Assembly: GCA_015654635.1 (NCBI GenBank) | Contig: JAATGP010000057.1 | Location: forward strand, 1-64,000 | Length of the DNA: 64,000 bases | Reading direction: 5' to 3' | Origin: Alphaproteobacteria bacterium | GTDB lineage: Bacteria; Pseudomonadota; Alphaproteobacteria; Micropepsales; Micropepsaceae | In this document: piece by piece, positions 49,372 to 58,509 of the stretch | Layout: the number at the start of each line of letters is the position of its first letter | How positions within the stretch are numbered: position 1 is the first letter of the stretch | Notes under the pieces: generated by a model | What the model saw: only the letters and a program-made list of their open reading frames with translations | Told to the model about the DNA's origin: nothing | Databases searched by the model: none | Translations under genes and position numbers: made by a program

Positions 49372-50562
49372 ATGTCCAAGAGCATCTTGCTGATCATCGG
49401 GGGCGGAATTGCCGCCTACAAATCCTTGGAGCTGATACGCCGCGCAAAGGACCGTGGAATTACCAGCCGGGCCATCATCACCAAAGCCGGTACAGAGTTC
49501 GTGACACCATTGTCGGTCTCTGCGCTGAGCGGGCAGAAGACCTATACGGATATGTTCAGCCTCATCGATGAGACGGAGATGGGGCACATCCAACTTTCGC
49601 GCGCCGCCGATCTCGTAGTTGTGGCGCCCGCGACGGCCAATCTGATGGCGAAAGCGGCCAATGGTCTTGCCAGCGATCTGGCCTCTACGGCCCTCTTGGC
49701 CACCGACAAGCCAGTCCTGATGGCCCCGGCTATGAACGTGCGGATGTGGCACCACCCCGCCACACAACGCAACCTCGCGACGCTGAGGGCCGATGGCGTG
49801 CATTTCGTCGGCCCCAATGAAGGGGCCATGGCGTGCAACGAATTTGGTCTTGGCCGCATGGCTGAACCGCAAGAAATTCTCGCCGCAATCGAAAGGTTGT
49901 TATCGGGAGCCGGTCCGCTAACAGGTGTAAAGGCGCTCGTGACGGCTGGCCCCACCCACGAGCCGCTCGACCCGGTGCGCTTTCTCGGCAATCGTTCCTC
50001 AGGCAAACAAGGCTATGCCATCGCTAGCGCCCTGGCCGACGCGGGGGCTGAGACGACGTTGATTTCAGGACCGGTAGAGCTTTCCCCGCCGTCCCGGGTG
50101 AAGCTGATCAAGGTCGAAACCGCGCTCGAAATGCGGGCCGCTTGCGAGGCTGCTTTGCCCGTGGACGTCGCCGTGCTGACCGCCGCGGTCGCCGACTGGA
50201 GGGCGCAAAGCCAAGCCAACAGCAAATTGAAGAAGTCCGAGTCCGGGCCACCATCATTGGTGTTGACGGAAAATCCCGACATTCTGGCCGGCCTTGCCAG
50301 GCACGCCAAACGACCCGCGCTACTCATCGGCTTTGCCGCCGAGACCGAGAATGTCATCGCCTATGCAACGGAGAAGCGCACACGCAAAGGCTGCGATTGG
50401 ATCGTCGCCAACGATGTCAGCAAAGGTGTGTTCGGCACCGACCGCAACACAGTGCACCTCATCACCGCAGGCGGTCCCGAAAGCTGGCCAGAAATGACCA
50501 AAGACGAGGTCGCTGCCCGCCTCGCAGTTCGCATCAGCAAAGCTTTAGAGAAGGTCGCATGA
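49372..50562 (+). CDS. coaBC: Bifunctional phosphopantothenoylcysteine decarboxylase/phosphopantothenate-cysteine ligase
   Basis: CoaBC (Dfp) makes 4'-phosphopantetheine precursors for coenzyme A. It has 396 residues. The FMN-dependent CoaC half has [19 protein letters not shown], the active histidine in [30 protein letters not shown] and the conserved cysteine in [13 protein letters not shown]. The CoaB half has [40 protein letters not shown] and [20 protein letters not shown]. The GGGAA preceding ATG 49372 is a reasonable ribosome-binding site. dut overlaps its stop codon (ATGA). Confidence 0.95.
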   Translation: MSKSILLIIGGGIAAYKSLELIRRAKDRGITSRAIITKAGTEFVTPLSVSALSGQKTYTDMFSLIDETEMGHIQLSRAADLVVVAPATANLMAKAANGLASDLASTALLATDKPVLMAPAMNVRMWHHPATQRNLATLRADGVHFVGPNEGAMACNEFGLGRMAEPQEILAAIERLLSGAGPLTGVKALVTAGPTHEPLDPVRFLGNRSSGKQGYAIASALADAGAETTLISGPVELSPPSRVKLIKVETALEMRAACEAALPVDVAVLTAAVADWRAQSQANSKLKKSESGPPSLVLTENPDILAGLARHAKRPALLIGFAAETENVIAYATEKRTRKGCDWIVANDVSKGVFGTDRNTVHLITAGGPESWPEMTKDEVAARLAVRISKALEKVA

Positions 50563-51008
50563 AACTCTCCATCCAACGTTTGCCCCATGGTGACGGACTC
50601 GCCCTGCCCCATTACGCCACCGAGGGTGCTGCCGGGCTCGATCTTCTGGCGGCCGTCGAGGCGAAGATCGTGCTTTTGCCCGGTGCGCGCACTTTGGTGC
50701 CGACCGGTATCGCCATCGCGCTGCCGCACGGCTACGAGGCACAGGTACGCCCGCGTTCGGGTCTGGCGGTGAAATTCGGTATCACCGTTCTCAATGCGCC
50801 AGGCACGATCGATTGCGATTATCGCGGCGAGATCAAATGCCCGATCATCAATCTGGGCACCGAGGCCTTCGCGATTACGCGTGGGATGAAGATCGCCCAG
50901 ATGGTGATCGCCCGCTATGAAATTGTTGTGCTGGACGAAGTAACCGCGCTGCCCGCCACCATACGCGGCGAAGGCGGCTTTGGTTCCACTGGAATGACCG
51001 TTGGATAG
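50559..51008 (+). CDS. dut: Deoxyuridine 5'-triphosphate nucleotidohydrolase
   Basis: Dut hydrolyses dUTP to dUMP, keeping uracil out of DNA and supplying thymidylate synthesis. It has 149 residues of the trimeric beta-fold. The five motifs are present: [54 protein letters not shown] and the flexible [10 protein letters not shown] tail. ATG 50559 overlaps the coaBC stop (ATGA). The frame is open further upstream only as the shadow of coaBC. It is followed by an Rrf2 regulator after four bases. Confidence 0.96.
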   Translation: MKLSIQRLPHGDGLALPHYATEGAAGLDLLAAVEAKIVLLPGARTLVPTGIAIALPHGYEAQVRPRSGLAVKFGITVLNAPGTIDCDYRGEIKCPIINLGTEAFAITRGMKIAQMVIARYEIVVLDEVTALPATIRGEGGFGSTGMTVG

Positions 51009-51012
51009 GCCG

Positions 51013-51465
51013 ATGCTGAAACTCTCGCGAAAAACCCTGCTAGCGCTCGAAGCGGTGATCGACATCGCCTTTAATGCGCGCCCCGAACCCGTACAGGCCA
51101 AAGAAATCACCGCCCGCCAAGGTGTACCGCAGCGTTACCTTGAACAGGTGATGCAGCAGCTTGTCCGCGCCGGTATTCTTAAGGGCGTGCGCGGCCCCCG
51201 GGGCGGCTATCGTTTGGCCAAGGAACGCAGGCGCATATCGGTCGGCGATATCGTCCGGGCCGCTGAACTGGCCGAGGACGAGACGGGGGAAGACGCTCTG
51301 CCGCGCTCGGAACTCGGCATGCGGATCGTCACGCCTTTTATTCAGACCATGCAGGACGAGATCATGGCGCGGCTCGAAGCCATCACCGTCGAAGATCTGT
51401 GCCAGAAAGCCCGCAGCGCTGGTGTCAGCGTCAATGATCACGATACGGCAGATTTCACCATCTAG
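51013..51465 (+). CDS. Rrf2-family transcriptional regulator
   Basis: The protein has 150 residues from ATG 51013. The Rrf2 winged helix reads [20 protein letters not shown], then [20 protein letters not shown] and the wing [20 protein letters not shown]. The three iron-sulfur cysteines of IscR/NsrR are missing; the only cysteine is near the C-terminus (DLCQKA). It sits 26 bases before cysK and is cotranscribed with it. In Firmicutes the Rrf2 protein CymR represses cysteine genes in complex with CysK, so this regulator may respond to cysteine or O-acetylserine. The link is inferred from position. Confidence 0.85.
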   Translation: MLKLSRKTLLALEAVIDIAFNARPEPVQAKEITARQGVPQRYLEQVMQQLVRAGILKGVRGPRGGYRLAKERRRISVGDIVRAAELAEDETGEDALPRSELGMRIVTPFIQTMQDEIMARLEAITVEDLCQKARSAGVSVNDHDTADFTI

Positions 51466-51491
51466 ACCGCCACCAAGGAAGGATCACGACC

Positions 51492-52451
51492 ATGAGTGAT
51501 AAGAAGCCCGGACGCGGACGCATCTATAATTCCATCACCGAGACCATCGGCGATACGCCGCTGGTGCGACTGGCGCGCTTGCCAGAGCTTGGCGGAGTCA
51601 AAGCCGACATTCTGCTCAAGCTTGAATTCTTCAACCCCCTCGCCTCGGTCAAGGACCGTATCGGCGTCTCCATGATCGATACGCTCGAGCGCCAAGGCAA
51701 AATCATACCCGGCAAGACCGTTTTGGTGGAGCCGACCAGCGGCAATACCGGCATCGCGCTCTCCTTTGTGGCGGCGGCGAAAGGCTACAAGCTGATCCTC
51801 GTCATGCCGGAATCGATGTCGATCGAGCGGCGCAAAATGTTAATGATCCTGGGCGCCGAGGTGGTGCTGACCGAAGCGGCCAAGGGTATGAAAGGCGCCA
51901 TCGCCAAAGCCCAGGAAATCATCGCCGGGAATCCGGACGCGGTTATGCCGCAACAATTCGAAAACCCCGCCAATCCCGATATCCATCGCCGCACAACGGC
52001 GGAAGAAATCTGGAACGACACCAATGGCACCGTCGATGCCGTGATTTCGGGCGTCGGCACCGGCGGCACCATCACGGGTATCGGTCAAGTGCTGAAGGCG
52101 CGCAAACCCTCCGTCAAGATGATTGCGGTCGAGCCTGAAGATTCGCCGGTGCTCTCCGGCGGCCAACCTGGACCACACAAGATTCAGGGTATCGGTGCGG
52201 GTTTCGTGCCCTCCGTCCTGGATCGCAGCGTGATTGACGAGATCGTTACCATCTCCAACGAAACCGCCTTCGATACGGCCCGCAAGGTCGCCCGGCTGGA
52301 AGGCATTCCGGTTGGTATTTCTTCGGGCGCGGCGCTTGCCGCAGGCTTGGAAGTGGGGGCGCGCCCGGAGATGGCGGGTAAGACCATCGTCGTCATCATC
52401 CCCTCTTTCGCCGAGCGCTATCTGTCGACCGCGCTGTTCGAAGGGCTGTGA
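51492..52451 (+). CDS. cysK: Cysteine synthase A
   Basis: CysK is a pyridoxal-phosphate enzyme making cysteine from O-acetylserine and sulfide. It has 319 residues. The PLP lysine is in [16 protein letters not shown]. The asparagine loop is [19 protein letters not shown], the phosphate loop [16 protein letters not shown], and the C-terminal [20 protein letters not shown] lies seven to eight bases before ATG 51492. It follows the Rrf2-family regulator by 26 bases, suggesting that the regulator controls it. It is convergent with the PAS gene. Confidence 0.95.
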   Translation: MSDKKPGRGRIYNSITETIGDTPLVRLARLPELGGVKADILLKLEFFNPLASVKDRIGVSMIDTLERQGKIIPGKTVLVEPTSGNTGIALSFVAAAKGYKLILVMPESMSIERRKMLMILGAEVVLTEAAKGMKGAIAKAQEIIAGNPDAVMPQQFENPANPDIHRRTTAEEIWNDTNGTVDAVISGVGTGGTITGIGQVLKARKPSVKMIAVEPEDSPVLSGGQPGPHKIQGIGAGFVPSVLDRSVIDEIVTISNETAFDTARKVARLEGIPVGISSGAALAAGLEVGARPEMAGKTIVVIIPSFAERYLSTALFEGL

Positions 52452-52455
52452 TTTC

Positions 52456-52941
52456 TTAGAAGTAGAACACGAAGGTGAGCGCCCAGCGGTCGAGGCCGTT
52501 GGGACCCACCACCGGTATCTGAAACAATTCGATTTTCAGAACATCCACCGTCCCCGCGCGATGGATGATGCGCATCATGCGCGGCTCATTGTGAGCGATG
52601 ACTTCCAGCAAAGTTTTGTAGCGCACAGGAAAATCACTGGGGCTGTAGATCTCGCTCATGGTTTCGCCGGTGATATCCCGCCCAAAGCGGTGACGCATAC
52701 CGGAGCCCGCCAAATGAACTTTGAAATCGGACCGGTCCGCAAGGGGTTCGTAAATCGTCACATGACTCAAAAGGCGTGCGATCAGCCGTGAAGGCAGGTC
52801 GCGCCCAATGTGGATGCCGTCGCCGGGACGTTCGCCCCAGAACTGCAGTGCGGCCTCGGCATTGGGATGGGTCAGGGTGTCGATCGGCACAAACTCAGAT
52901 TGAGTCATCCCGCCTTCTATCCATTCGGCTAACCGGTCCAT
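52456..52941 (-). CDS. PAS-domain protein, single domain (PAS_5 type)
   Basis: The protein has 161 residues. The sequence follows the pattern of the alphaproteobacterial PAS_5 group: ALQFWGERPGDGIHIGRDLP, then IARLLSHVTIYEPLADRSDF, HLAGSGMRHRFGRDITGETM and IELFQIPVVGPNGLDRWALT. This is a sensor or scaffold fold without an attached kinase, receiver or output domain. The ligand is unknown. ATG 52941 is chosen with CGGAG ten bases upstream; the frame runs to 52995. A 14-base palindrome lies 73 bases upstream. Confidence 0.7.
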   Translation of the reverse strand: MDRLAEWIEGGMTQSEFVPIDTLTHPNAEAALQFWGERPGDGIHIGRDLPSRLIARLLSHVTIYEPLADRSDFKVHLAGSGMRHRFGRDITGETMSEIYSPSDFPVRYKTLLEVIAHNEPRMMRIIHRAGTVDVLKIELFQIPVVGPNGLDRWALTFVFYF

Positions 52942-53013
52942 GGAAATTTTAGCTCCGTACATCGCAGCAAGATGTAAGGCAGTTGTCTGACCCAAGCGTT
53001 AAACCCCAATAGG

Positions 53014-53027
53014 GAAGGCCATGGCCT
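53014..53027. promoter_or_regulatory. Perfect 14-base palindrome upstream of the PAS gene
   Basis: AAGGCCATGGCCTT (53014-53027) is a perfect palindrome with no loop, followed on the plus strand by TTTGTG. It lies in the upstream region of the PAS gene and 58 bases beyond the ugpQ stop codon. A protein-binding operator is more likely than a terminator, because a palindrome without a loop makes a poor hairpin. Confidence 0.35.
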
Positions 53028-53084
53028 TTTTGTGATCGCTAGATCGTTTTTGTGGCATAGATGGTCGCGTCGTGGCGGTGCGTA

Positions 53085-54026
53085 TTAATACTCGCGTATT
53101 GCCGCGAAAACATCGGGCCTATCCGTATAGATTGCATCCAATCCGAGGCAGGACAGCCGTCGCATTTGCTCAGGATCGTTGACCGTCCAGGTACCAAGCT
53201 TCAGCCCCAAACCGCGCGCCTTGCTAACGGTTTCTTCATTGAGATCGACCCACATCGGATCCCAGCCGTCGCCGCCCGCCGCCTTCACCGCTTCGAGAAT
53301 CGAGCCGCCATAGTGAACAGCGTCGTAACCAGCGGCCCACGGTGAAATGCCCTCTTGGGCCCAATAACGCAGCATTTGCAGTGCCGGCTCGCTTGGCGGA
53401 TCGGCCTCAGGCGGCGGCGTGCCGGGTTCAAACCAACTCAGCGGCAAACTGGTGAACCAGCATTCTGTTTGAGGAGCCAACCTTTTTGCCGCGATCAATG
53501 CCACCCAATCGAAACCAACAAAAATCGTGTTTTGCAAATAGTGATGTCCGGCCAAAACTTCAATGGTGCGCTCGGCGAGTTCTTCAGGATCTGCCCCCTC
53601 CGCGCGATTGGCGAAGGAGGTCTTCAACTCGACCACCAGCCGGAATGGCGTGCGCGCTGGTTTGGCGACTGCAATCACCTCCGATAGCAGCGGCACGCAC
53701 TCACCATCCTGCCAACGCACCGCCCTATGGGTTTTGGCGTATTCACTCTCGGGATCGGCCCGGCCGACATCGTAACTGCGCAGTTCATCGAGGCTTAGCG
53801 CGTTGATGTGGGGTGTCGGTTCGGTAAGCCAGTGTCCTTCTCGATCCCGGGCAAGGCCCGGCTTCAGCCGCCAATCATGATGGACAATGACGTGACCGTC
53901 AGCGGTGAGCTGAACATCCAATTCGGCGCCCTGACAACCGCGCCAAACCGCATCGGCAAAGGCCGCCAGCGTGTTCTCCGGCCGGAGTTGTGCCCCTCCG
54001 CGATGGGCAATGTTCCACGGCATCAT
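53085..54026 (-). CDS. ugpQ: Glycerophosphodiester phosphodiesterase
   Basis: This enzyme hydrolyses glycerophosphodiesters such as glycerophosphocholine to glycerol-3-phosphate and an alcohol. It has 313 residues. The GDPD motifs are NIAHRGGAQLRPENTLAAF with the catalytic histidine, GAELDVQLTADGHVIVHHD with the metal acids and second histidine, and the downstream LVVELKTSF. The C-terminal GTWTVNDPEQMRRLSCLGLD and AIYTDRPDV complete the barrel. There is no signal peptide, so it is cytoplasmic, UgpQ-like rather than GlpQ-like. Two adjacent ATGs (54026 and 54023) can start it. No ugp transporter genes are nearby. Confidence 0.9.
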   Translation of the reverse strand: MMPWNIAHRGGAQLRPENTLAAFADAVWRGCQGAELDVQLTADGHVIVHHDWRLKPGLARDREGHWLTEPTPHINALSLDELRSYDVGRADPESEYAKTHRAVRWQDGECVPLLSEVIAVAKPARTPFRLVVELKTSFANRAEGADPEELAERTIEVLAGHHYLQNTIFVGFDWVALIAAKRLAPQTECWFTSLPLSWFEPGTPPPEADPPSEPALQMLRYWAQEGISPWAAGYDAVHYGGSILEAVKAAGGDGWDPMWVDLNEETVSKARGLGLKLGTWTVNDPEQMRRLSCLGLDAIYTDRPDVFAAIREY

Positions 54027-54300
54027 ATGGGTATTCTACAGGCCTCGGCTGAGTCGAAAAAGAGCTGCTGTGGCCTTGTTGCATCGCCCTCCAACCGGCG
54101 TGAGTTGACTTCGCCAAATCCCCGTCGTACCTCCCAGCCACCGGCGCGGAAGATGGTTTTCGCGCCTTACCTGCGAGCCGACGAATGATTCCGACGATGT
54201 GCAATATGGCTGTGACGCTGGCCCGTTCGGGCGGCGCTGTTGCCATGGCGGCCTGCCAGGAGTGCTTCGGTTAGACCGGTTGATATCGGTTGTCCGCCCG
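54027..54300. other. Upstream region of the MATE gene, possible short transcript
   Basis: The 274 bases before the terminator lie between the divergent ugpQ and MATE genes. A short frame (54185-54274) encodes a 29-residue Met/Cys/Ala-rich peptide (MIPTMCNMAVTLARSGGAVA) but has no good ribosome-binding site. The hairpin CCCGTTCGGG lies near 54222. Followed by a strong terminator, the region could be an sRNA or a regulated leader for the exporter gene. No known riboswitch class was recognised. Confidence 0.35.
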
Positions 54301-54332
54301 CCCTCCCGAGCCCTGCTCCGGAGGGTTTTTTT
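54301..54332 (+). terminator. Strong intrinsic terminator 28 bases before the MATE gene
   Basis: CCCTCC (54301-54306) pairs with GGAGGG (54320-54325), and inside it GAGC (54308-54311) pairs with GCTC (54315-54318) around CCT, with one C-C mismatch between the stems. Seven T residues follow. No upstream plus-strand gene ends here, so it must end a short transcript or act as an attenuator for the exporter gene that starts at 54360. Confidence 0.8.
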
Positions 54333-54359
54333 GTCTCATTTTAGTGGCCTGTACCTATC

Positions 54360-55757
54360 ATGACGGATTACACACAAACGGTTTCTGACGCCCCGCCCAC
54401 TTCACCCTGGCTTATTGAAGCCCGGGGGTTGATGAAGCTCGCGCTGCCGCTTGTGGCCACGCAGTTGGCACAAATGGCAATCCTGACGACGGATGTGCTC
54501 ATGCTGGGCCGTCTGTCGAAAGAGGCGCTTGCGGGGGCCGCGCTCGGCAACACGGTGTTTTATTTCGCCTGGCTGTTCGGCTTAGGCCCTACGGCTGCGA
54601 TCTCGCCGCTGATTGCCCATGTCCTTGGAGCCCGCCCGAACGATCGCGCCGGCATACGCGCCATCATGCGCATGGGCTTCTGGGCCATTCTCCTGTTGTC
54701 GGTGCCGCTGACGAGCTTTTTGTTCTTCGCCAAGGATATTCTTCTCGTTCTCCAGCAGCGGCCCGAGCTGGCCGAGGCAGCGAGCCGCTTTGTGCGTCCC
54801 TTGAGCGCCGGTCTGGTCTTTTCCTTAGGTTTTCAGGTGCTGCGCAATTATGTGACGGCGCTGGGTCACCCTAAGGCTTCGCTGTGGGTGATGCTGGTCT
54901 CGATCCTGTTCAATACGGCGGCGGATTATGCCCTCATTTTCGGGCATTTCGGCTTTCCAAAATTGGGCCTGATGGGCGCTGGTATTGCCAGTGCGTGCTC
55001 CTACACCTTCAGCTTTGTGGCCATGATAGTGGTTGTCCTTGCCTCCGCGGAACTGCGCAAATACCGGATTTTCCTGCGCTTCTTCCGTCCGGATTGGGAC
55101 AAATTCGCCGAGCTGTTCCGCCTTGGCATGCCGATTGGCGTGACCATGTTGTTCGAGGTGGCGCTGTTCAACGCTTCGGTGCTGATGATGGGCACCTTTG
55201 GCACAGCCTCCGTGGCGGCCCACCAAGTCGCCCTCAACCTGTGTTCGCTCACCTTTATGGTGCCGCTCGGCATTGCCATGGCCGCGACCGTACGAGTAGG
55301 GCTGGCAGCGGGCGCCGGCGACCGGCCCGGCGTGCGCCGCGCGGGGGTTACCGCCCTTGCCATTGGGACAGGCTTCATGTCCTGCACCGCCGTCCTGCTG
55401 GCGCTATTTCCCCATCATTTCGCCGCGCTTTATTTCGCCACCGACTCCCCAGCCAATCGCGATGTGCTGGGGCTCGCAGTCAACTTTTTGCGATTAGCGG
55501 CGGCCTTTCAAGTGTTTGACGGACTGCAGGTGGTCGCCTCCTTAAGCCTGCGCGGCCTCAAGGATGCGCGCATGCCAATGTGGCTGGCAGGCGCCAGCTA
55601 TTGGGGGATCGGCTTCCCGCTCTGCTTGGGGCTGGGCGTGGGCCTCAACTGGCAGGGTGTGGGGGTATGGATTGGCCTTGCTTTTGCCCTAATGGCGGCG
55701 GCAATCTTGCTTAGTTGGCGTTTTTTCGCCTTATCGCGCGCTGTGGCGCGGACCTAG
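54360..55757 (+). CDS. MATE-family efflux transporter (NorM-like)
   Basis: This is an inner-membrane cation/drug antiporter of 465 residues with 12 membrane segments in two repeats. Family features include LMKLALPLVATQLAQMAILT with the N-terminal proline/glutamine pattern, TTDVLMLGRLSKEALAGAAL, HVLGARPNDRAG after helix 2-3, LRNYVTALGHPKASLW, and in the second half ASVAAHQVALNLCSLTFMVP and GDRPGVRRAG. Likely substrates are cationic drugs or toxins, which cannot be fixed. It starts at ATG 54360, 28 bases after a terminator, and no ribosome-binding site was clear. A small secreted protein gene follows after 21 bases. Confidence 0.9.
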   Translation: MTDYTQTVSDAPPTSPWLIEARGLMKLALPLVATQLAQMAILTTDVLMLGRLSKEALAGAALGNTVFYFAWLFGLGPTAAISPLIAHVLGARPNDRAGIRAIMRMGFWAILLLSVPLTSFLFFAKDILLVLQQRPELAEAASRFVRPLSAGLVFSLGFQVLRNYVTALGHPKASLWVMLVSILFNTAADYALIFGHFGFPKLGLMGAGIASACSYTFSFVAMIVVVLASAELRKYRIFLRFFRPDWDKFAELFRLGMPIGVTMLFEVALFNASVLMMGTFGTASVAAHQVALNLCSLTFMVPLGIAMAATVRVGLAAGAGDRPGVRRAGVTALAIGTGFMSCTAVLLALFPHHFAALYFATDSPANRDVLGLAVNFLRLAAAFQVFDGLQVVASLSLRGLKDARMPMWLAGASYWGIGFPLCLGLGVGLNWQGVGVWIGLAFALMAAAILLSWRFFALSRAVART

Positions 55758-55778
55758 GGCGTAAAGCGGAGGGCGGCA

Positions 55779-56180
55779 ATGCACAAAGCAATTTGGCTGG
55801 TTATTGGGTTGTGTGGCAGCGCCGCCGCGGCGCTCGCCTGCGCCGACGAAGTGCGGCTTCCCGTCGGTGACACAATTGCAGTTCAGGACAGCGGTGGCGG
55901 CTCAATCCCTCATGCTGCGCGCGGCCAGTATCTTGGCCTTGCTTGCGCCAATGTGGAAAAGGACGGCGCCGTGTCTGTGGTGCTCTACCCCGACAACAAT
56001 CAATCACCCACGGGGATCGGCGAGGTTCTTGCCATTGAGCAGAAAATCGACGCTGGTCTGGTGCATGTGCGGGTGCCAGATTTTCCCGAACTCGCCGATC
56101 ATACGTTGCACGTGAAGGTCTTTTACCGCGACGCGGAAGGCAGCCACGTCTGCGATGGCGGCAATGTGAAGATCAGCTAG
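55779..56180 (+). CDS. Secreted hypothetical protein, 133 residues
   Basis: A signal peptide (LVIGLCGSAAAALA, then CADEVRLPVG) is clear. The A-L-A/C junction could also be a lipobox (AALAC), making it a lipoprotein. The mature part is beta-rich, with VRLPVGDTIAVQDSGGGSIP, VSVVLYPDNNQSPTGIGEVL and VKVFYRDAEGSHVCDGGNVK. No family is known to me. GGAGG lies six bases before ATG 55779. It is 21 bases downstream of the MATE gene and probably cotranscribed with it. Its stop overlaps the ubiB stop at 56177-56180. Confidence 0.65.
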   Translation: MHKAIWLVIGLCGSAAAALACADEVRLPVGDTIAVQDSGGGSIPHAARGQYLGLACANVEKDGAVSVVLYPDNNQSPTGIGEVLAIEQKIDAGLVHVRVPDFPELADHTLHVKVFYRDAEGSHVCDGGNVKIS

Positions 56181-57739
56181 CTCAAAACAAAGCGCCACAA
56201 GACGGCAACACCAAGCAAAAAACCAAGCAAGGCCCAGACGAGACCATAGTCGCTACGCCCTGCCTCCGCGATGCGGCGCTCGCTGTCGGGATGGAGTTTC
56301 AGCCCACCCTCGACCAGCATCTCAGCAATAGCATCCGTCTTGCGCATGAAATCTGGCAGCTTCTGCACTGCCCGCCCCAAGGCAGCGATGGTGTCTGCCA
56401 TTTCCCGCAGGCGCGCTTGTGGCGAGAGCTGATCCAGCATGAAGCGCTCCACCACCGGACGGGAAGCCTCCCAGATATCGAAATCAGGATCGAGGCCGCG
56501 GGCCACGCCTTCCACCACCACCATGGTCTTCTGCAGCAGCAGCAATTGGGGTTGCGCCTGCATTTCGAAACGGCGAGTGGTGTCGAAAAGTTGCTGCAGC
56601 AGCCTGGCCATCGAAACTTCGCGTGCCGGGCGCCCGAAGATGGGCTCGCCTACCGCCCGCAGTGCTTGGGCAAAGGTCTCCAGCGAAAAATGCGGCGGCA
56701 CAAATTGCGCCTCAAAATGGGCGCGGGCGACGCGGACATAATCGCGGGCGAGAAAGCCGCCAATGGTCTCAGCCATAAAGCGGCGGGTGGCAAGATCAAG
56801 CCGTCCCATAATGCCGAAATCGACCGCCACCAGACGGCCTTTGCTGTCGACGAAGAGATTGCCGGGATGCATGTCGGCGTGGAAAAATCCTTCGCGTAGG
56901 GCCTGGGTAAGGAAACTGCGCATCACGATCAACGCGACCTTTTTGGGATCGTGGCCCGCCGCCCGCAAGGCTTCGGTTTCGCGCAATGGTACGCCGTCGA
57001 TCCATTCGGTGGTGAGCACCCGCGCCGAACTGCGCGTCCAATCCACCACCGGGACGCGGAAATCTTTGTCCTCAGCCATGCGCTCTGCCAGCTCCGAGGC
57101 TGCCGCGGCTTCCATGCGCAAATCCAGTTCGAGGGCGGTGGATTCAGCCAAGGTCTCGATCAGCGCGGTAAGGCGAAGGCGGCGGGCTTCCGCTGAAAAG
57201 CGTTCGGCCAGACAGGCCGCAAAGCGCAAGGTGGAGACATCGCGGGCGAACTCATCCTCGATACCGGGGCGCAGCACCTTCACTGCGACGCGACGGGGCG
57301 GTTGTTCGTTGGTCTCGCCGTCATGGACCTGAGAGATCGAAGCCGCCGCCACGGGCTCGCCAAAGCGCACGTAAAGCTGACCAAGGTCTTTGCCGAATTC
57401 GTGCTCCACCACCGTGCGGGCCTCCGCCGAGGCAAAGGGTGGCAGACGGTCCTGCAAGCTTTCCAGCGTGGCAGCAACCTCGGCACCGACCAGATCGGGA
57501 CGTGTTGCCAGCACCTGACCAAGCTTGATATGGGCAGGGCCTAAGCTTTCCAGCGCACGCGCCAAGCGATAGCCGGGTGTGGTGCCGTCCTTAACCTGGC
57601 CGCTGCCCAAAAGGCGACGCAAAAAGCGCAGCCGCGCAGGCATCAGAGCCATGTATTCCGCCGGAAACAGCGCATCGTGGCGCGCCAGGGTGCGCGCGAT
57701 CTTCCACACTCTGAAGAAATTGCCGACAGCGCCTGTCAT
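56177..57739 (-). CDS. ubiB: Ubiquinone biosynthesis kinase-like protein UbiB
   Basis: This is an atypical ADCK/ABC1 protein required for coenzyme Q synthesis, a membrane-associated ATPase rather than a true protein kinase. It has 520 residues. The KxGQ motif is in HIKLGQVLATRPDLVGAE, the Ala-rich nucleotide loop is VAAASISQVHDGE, and ATP-binding VAVKVLRPGIEDE follows. ALELDLRMEAAAASELAERM, the catalytic-loop HADMHPGNLFVDSKGRL and AVDFGIMGRLDL come next. A C-terminal membrane hairpin (GLVWALLGFLLGVAVLW) ends it. ATG 57739 overlaps the ubiE stop by one base (TGATG). The frame continues upstream only as the ubiE shadow. Confidence 0.95.
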   Translation of the reverse strand: MTGAVGNFFRVWKIARTLARHDALFPAEYMALMPARLRFLRRLLGSGQVKDGTTPGYRLARALESLGPAHIKLGQVLATRPDLVGAEVAATLESLQDRLPPFASAEARTVVEHEFGKDLGQLYVRFGEPVAAASISQVHDGETNEQPPRRVAVKVLRPGIEDEFARDVSTLRFAACLAERFSAEARRLRLTALIETLAESTALELDLRMEAAAASELAERMAEDKDFRVPVVDWTRSSARVLTTEWIDGVPLRETEALRAAGHDPKKVALIVMRSFLTQALREGFFHADMHPGNLFVDSKGRLVAVDFGIMGRLDLATRRFMAETIGGFLARDYVRVARAHFEAQFVPPHFSLETFAQALRAVGEPIFGRPAREVSMARLLQQLFDTTRRFEMQAQPQLLLLQKTMVVVEGVARGLDPDFDIWEASRPVVERFMLDQLSPQARLREMADTIAALGRAVQKLPDFMRKTDAIAEMLVEGGLKLHPDSERRIAEAGRSDYGLVWALLGFLLGVAVLWRFVLS

Positions 57740-58497
57740 CAAATTTTCCAGGCTGAATGCATAGCGGCGATACCGCCGGAAAGATTGCGCACCTTCACTT
57801 GGGAAAGCCCCGCCTCCTCGATCATCCGGGCAAATTTGGCCTGGGGCGGGAAGCGCCGGATGCTTTCGACGAGATATTGGTAGGCCTCGCGGTCCTGCGC
57901 CACCCAGCCGCCAATCCTGGGCAGAAGATGGAAGGAGAATTGGTCGTAGAGCACGTCTAGGCCCGGCACGACGACTTGACTGAATTCGAGGCAGAGGAAC
58001 CGCCCACCCGGCTTCAAGACCCTTCTGGCCTCTTCCAAAGCTTTCTCGATGCTCGTCACGTTGCGGATGCCAAAAGCGATGGTGTAGCTGTCGAAGGCAT
58101 TGTCTGGCAGCGGCAGAGTTTGGGCATCGCCCGCCACCCACGCGATAGCCTGCTCTGCCCCAGCGCGCTTGACGCCTTCGGCGAGCATATCGGGATTGAT
58201 GTCGCAGACCGTGATGTCGGGTTCGCCCCCGCGGCGCCGGATGACTTTGGCGATGCGGAAGGCGATGTCGCCGGTGCCACCTGCCACGTCCAGGCCTTTC
58301 CAGCCGGGCTGCGGATTGAGCCACGCCACCATAGCATCTTTCCACAGCCGGTGAACGCCCATGCTCATAAGGTCGTTCATCAGGTCGTAGTTCTTGGCGA
58401 CCGAGGAAAACACCCCGCGCACGAGTTTTTCCTTTTCCGCTGCCGGGACATCGCGGAAGCCGAAAGAGGCGGTATGATCAGGAGAGTCAGCAGACAT
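57739..58497 (-). CDS. ubiE: Ubiquinone/menaquinone C-methyltransferase UbiE
   Basis: UbiE methylates the quinone ring carbon in ubiquinone synthesis. It has 252 residues from ATG 58497 ([18 protein letters not shown]). The SAM-binding fold shows [20 protein letters not shown], then [38 protein letters not shown] with AFGIRNV, and [15 protein letters not shown]. The gene is divergent from mutM, whose start is only 12 bases away, so both promoters lie in the coding sequence of the opposite gene. ubiB overlaps its stop. Confidence 0.95.
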   Translation of the reverse strand: MSADSPDHTASFGFRDVPAAEKEKLVRGVFSSVAKNYDLMNDLMSMGVHRLWKDAMVAWLNPQPGWKGLDVAGGTGDIAFRIAKVIRRRGGEPDITVCDINPDMLAEGVKRAGAEQAIAWVAGDAQTLPLPDNAFDSYTIAFGIRNVTSIEKALEEARRVLKPGGRFLCLEFSQVVVPGLDVLYDQFSFHLLPRIGGWVAQDREAYQYLVESIRRFPPQAKFARMIEEAGLSQVKVRNLSGGIAAMHSAWKI

Positions 58498-58509
58498 GAC
58501 CGGACCATA

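Noticed and set aside
54185..54274. 29-codon Met/Cys-rich frame before the MATE gene
   Set aside because: It has no ribosome-binding site and is not tied to any known leader peptide; it is mentioned only within the region description.
57740..58345. Upstream extension of the ubiB frame
   Set aside because: It is the shadow of ubiE. UbiB starts at ATG 57739, directly at the ubiE stop codon.
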